Positions 38,945 to 39,808 of a stretch of DNA of 39,808 bases are shown in pieces. Numbering within the stretch: position 1 is the first letter of the stretch; each line of letters begins with the position of its first letter. Origin of the DNA: Microcoleus sp. FACHB-1515 (GTDB lineage Bacteria > Cyanobacteriota > Cyanobacteriia > Elainellales > Elainellaceae); the NCBI RefSeq assembly GCF_014696105.1, contig NZ_JACJPO010000062.1:1-39808 (forward strand), written 5' to 3'. Both the position numbers and the translations under genes were made by a program. The notes below the pieces were generated by a model, which saw only the letters and a program-made list of their open reading frames with translations, was not told the origin of the DNA and did not search any database.

Positions 38945-39808
38945 CTATTTAAGAACTCGCGAGGCGTTGAAGATGGCGAGGAGCGCGACACCGACATCGG
39001 CAAAGACGGCTTCCCACAGCGTTGCCAGCCCGATCGCACCTAGTCCAATGAAAATGGCCTTGATGCCCATTGCCAGGACGATGTTTTGCACCACAATCCG
39101 GCGCGTCTTACGAGCAATTTGAATCGCCTCCGCCACCTTGGACGGGGCATCGGTCATGATCACCACGTCTGCGGTTTCGATCGCGGCATCTGATCCCAGT
39201 CCGCCCATCGCCATCCCGACATCGGCTCTGGCGATTACAGGCGCATCGTTGATGCCGTCACCGACAAAGGCAATTTTGCTTTTGCCTGCCCGACTCAAGA
39301 GAGTTTCGATCGCGTTGACCTTATCTTCCGGCAACAGTTCCGCCATGAAGGAACTCAAGCCCAAGTTCTCTGCCACTCGTTGAGCCACGGCTTTGTTATC
39401 TCCGGTGAGCATCACGGTGTTTTCAACACCAACGGCCTTGAGGTCGCGAATGGCTTGAATCGCGTCGTCTTTGATTTCGTCGGCAATCAGAACGTATCCG
39501 GCGTAGCGGCCATCGACGGCGAGGTGAACGATCGTGCCGCCCACATCACAGGTGTCGTGAGCAATCTTTTCGCGGTGCATCAGGCGATCGTTCCCCGCCA
39601 AAATTGTTTGATTTCCAACTTTGGCTCGAATGCCGTGCCCTGCAATTTCTTCGTAGTCTGTCACGTCACTTTCGGCGATCGCTTGCCCGTAAGCGTCGCG
39701 AATCGACTGCGCGACCGGGTGATTGGAATGCACTTCTGCTTTGGCGGCTAGGGTCAGCACTTCTGAGCGCGAAAATCCGTTTCTCGTTTCGATTTGGCTC
39801 ACCTTAAA
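38945..39808 (-). CDS. P1B-type heavy-metal ATPase, C-terminal part (partial at window edge)
   Basis: The frame runs off the right edge; 287 residues are present. It includes the actuator-to-nucleotide-domain linker (SNHPVAQSIRDAYG, the HP motif), nucleotide-binding GHGIRAKVGN, MLTGDN and VGDGINDAP with the final two helices. The last segment AVFADVGVALLAIFNASRVL, with a Lys in IKAIFI, is typical of zinc/cadmium/lead/cobalt exporters. The missing upstream part should carry the DKTGT phosphorylation site. It heads the metal operon, followed by the VKOR gene. Metal identity is inferred. Confidence 0.93.
   Translation of the reverse strand, partial: FKVSQIETRNGFSRSEVLTLAAKAEVHSNHPVAQSIRDAYGQAIAESDVTDYEEIAGHGIRAKVGNQTILAGNDRLMHREKIAHDTCDVGGTIVHLAVDGRYAGYVLIADEIKDDAIQAIRDLKAVGVENTVMLTGDNKAVAQRVAENLGLSSFMAELLPEDKVNAIETLLSRAGKSKIAFVGDGINDAPVIARADVGMAMGGLGSDAAIETADVVIMTDAPSKVAEAIQIARKTRRIVVQNIVLAMGIKAIFIGLGAIGLATLWEAVFADVGVALLAIFNASRVLK

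Noticed and set aside
1-39808. GCGATCGC octamers spread through the window
   Set aside because: These are cyanobacterial HIP1 repeats scattered inside genes, not a CRISPR array or iteron cluster.

Overview
The window looks cyanobacterial. The HIP1 octamer GCGATCGC and its core CGATCG occur throughout, and several families are typical of filamentous cyanobacteria: a CyRepA1-type plasmid replication protein, a Uma2 (DUF820) nuclease, a CHRD/RTX-like protein, a DUF305 lipoprotein, and the glutaredoxin-type arsenate reductase. A very large CyRepA1-like rep gene next to a block of unrecognised plasmid-style genes suggests a sizeable plasmid carrying metal and arsenic resistance. An integrated plasmid cannot be excluded. 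No tRNA, rRNA or CRISPR array was seen.

Layout. (1) 1-2300: the 3' end of an unknown gene, a Tn5-like IS4-family transposase and degenerate remnants. (2) 2367-7030, minus: a two-gene replication operon with overlapping stop and start codons; upstream lie a perfect 19-bp inverted repeat and an A/T-flanked hairpin. (3) 7341-9068, minus: a membrane protein, a Uma2 nuclease and a coiled-coil protein. (4) 9112-10102, plus: a GNAT-like protein with a small HTH protein. (5) 10214-17440, plus: a long, mostly unrecognised block. It holds an HTH/coiled-coil protein with a possible -1-frame membrane tail, two tiny membrane proteins, a 260-aa helical protein, a membrane-anchored coiled-coil FtsK/HerA-like ATPase, a membrane-anchored PD-(D/E)XK nuclease, a membrane SH3b-like protein, a small helical protein and a second PD-(D/E)XK nuclease. 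This is the best candidate here for an undescribed plasmid transfer, segregation or defence system. (6) 17470-19936: two divergent paralogous Cys-rich genes, one cut in frame by a complete IS4-family element with a perfect 10-bp target duplication.

(7) 20331-26178, plus: an arsenic operon (zinc ribbon, arsR, aquaglyceroporin, arsC, dual-specificity phosphatase, arsH, MFS exporter, YdjM-like membrane protein, and a fused ArsN2-ArsN1 double acetyltransferase). It has no ArsB or Acr3 pump. The aquaglyceroporin occupies that slot, as in the AqpS-type operon of Sinorhizobium meliloti: ArsC would make arsenite, which leaves through the channel, while ArsH, MFS and ArsN would deal with organoarsenicals. 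(8) 26264-28914: an acyltransferase-3 protein, an alpha/beta hydrolase, a 45-bp tandem duplication and a CsoR-type repressor gene with an early nonsense codon.

(9) 29544-34329: envelope and periplasmic genes (CHRD protein, an octapeptide-repeat protein, a DUF305 lipoprotein, two M23 peptidases). (10) 34433-39808, minus: a tightly packed metal-efflux operon read from the right edge: P1B-type ATPase (partial), VKOR-thioredoxin fusion, TPR protein, a CDF-like protein without a cytoplasmic domain, a CPBP protease and a full-length CDF exporter. Spacings are short and two junctions overlap. Functional assignments come from motifs read by eye; no database search was possible.
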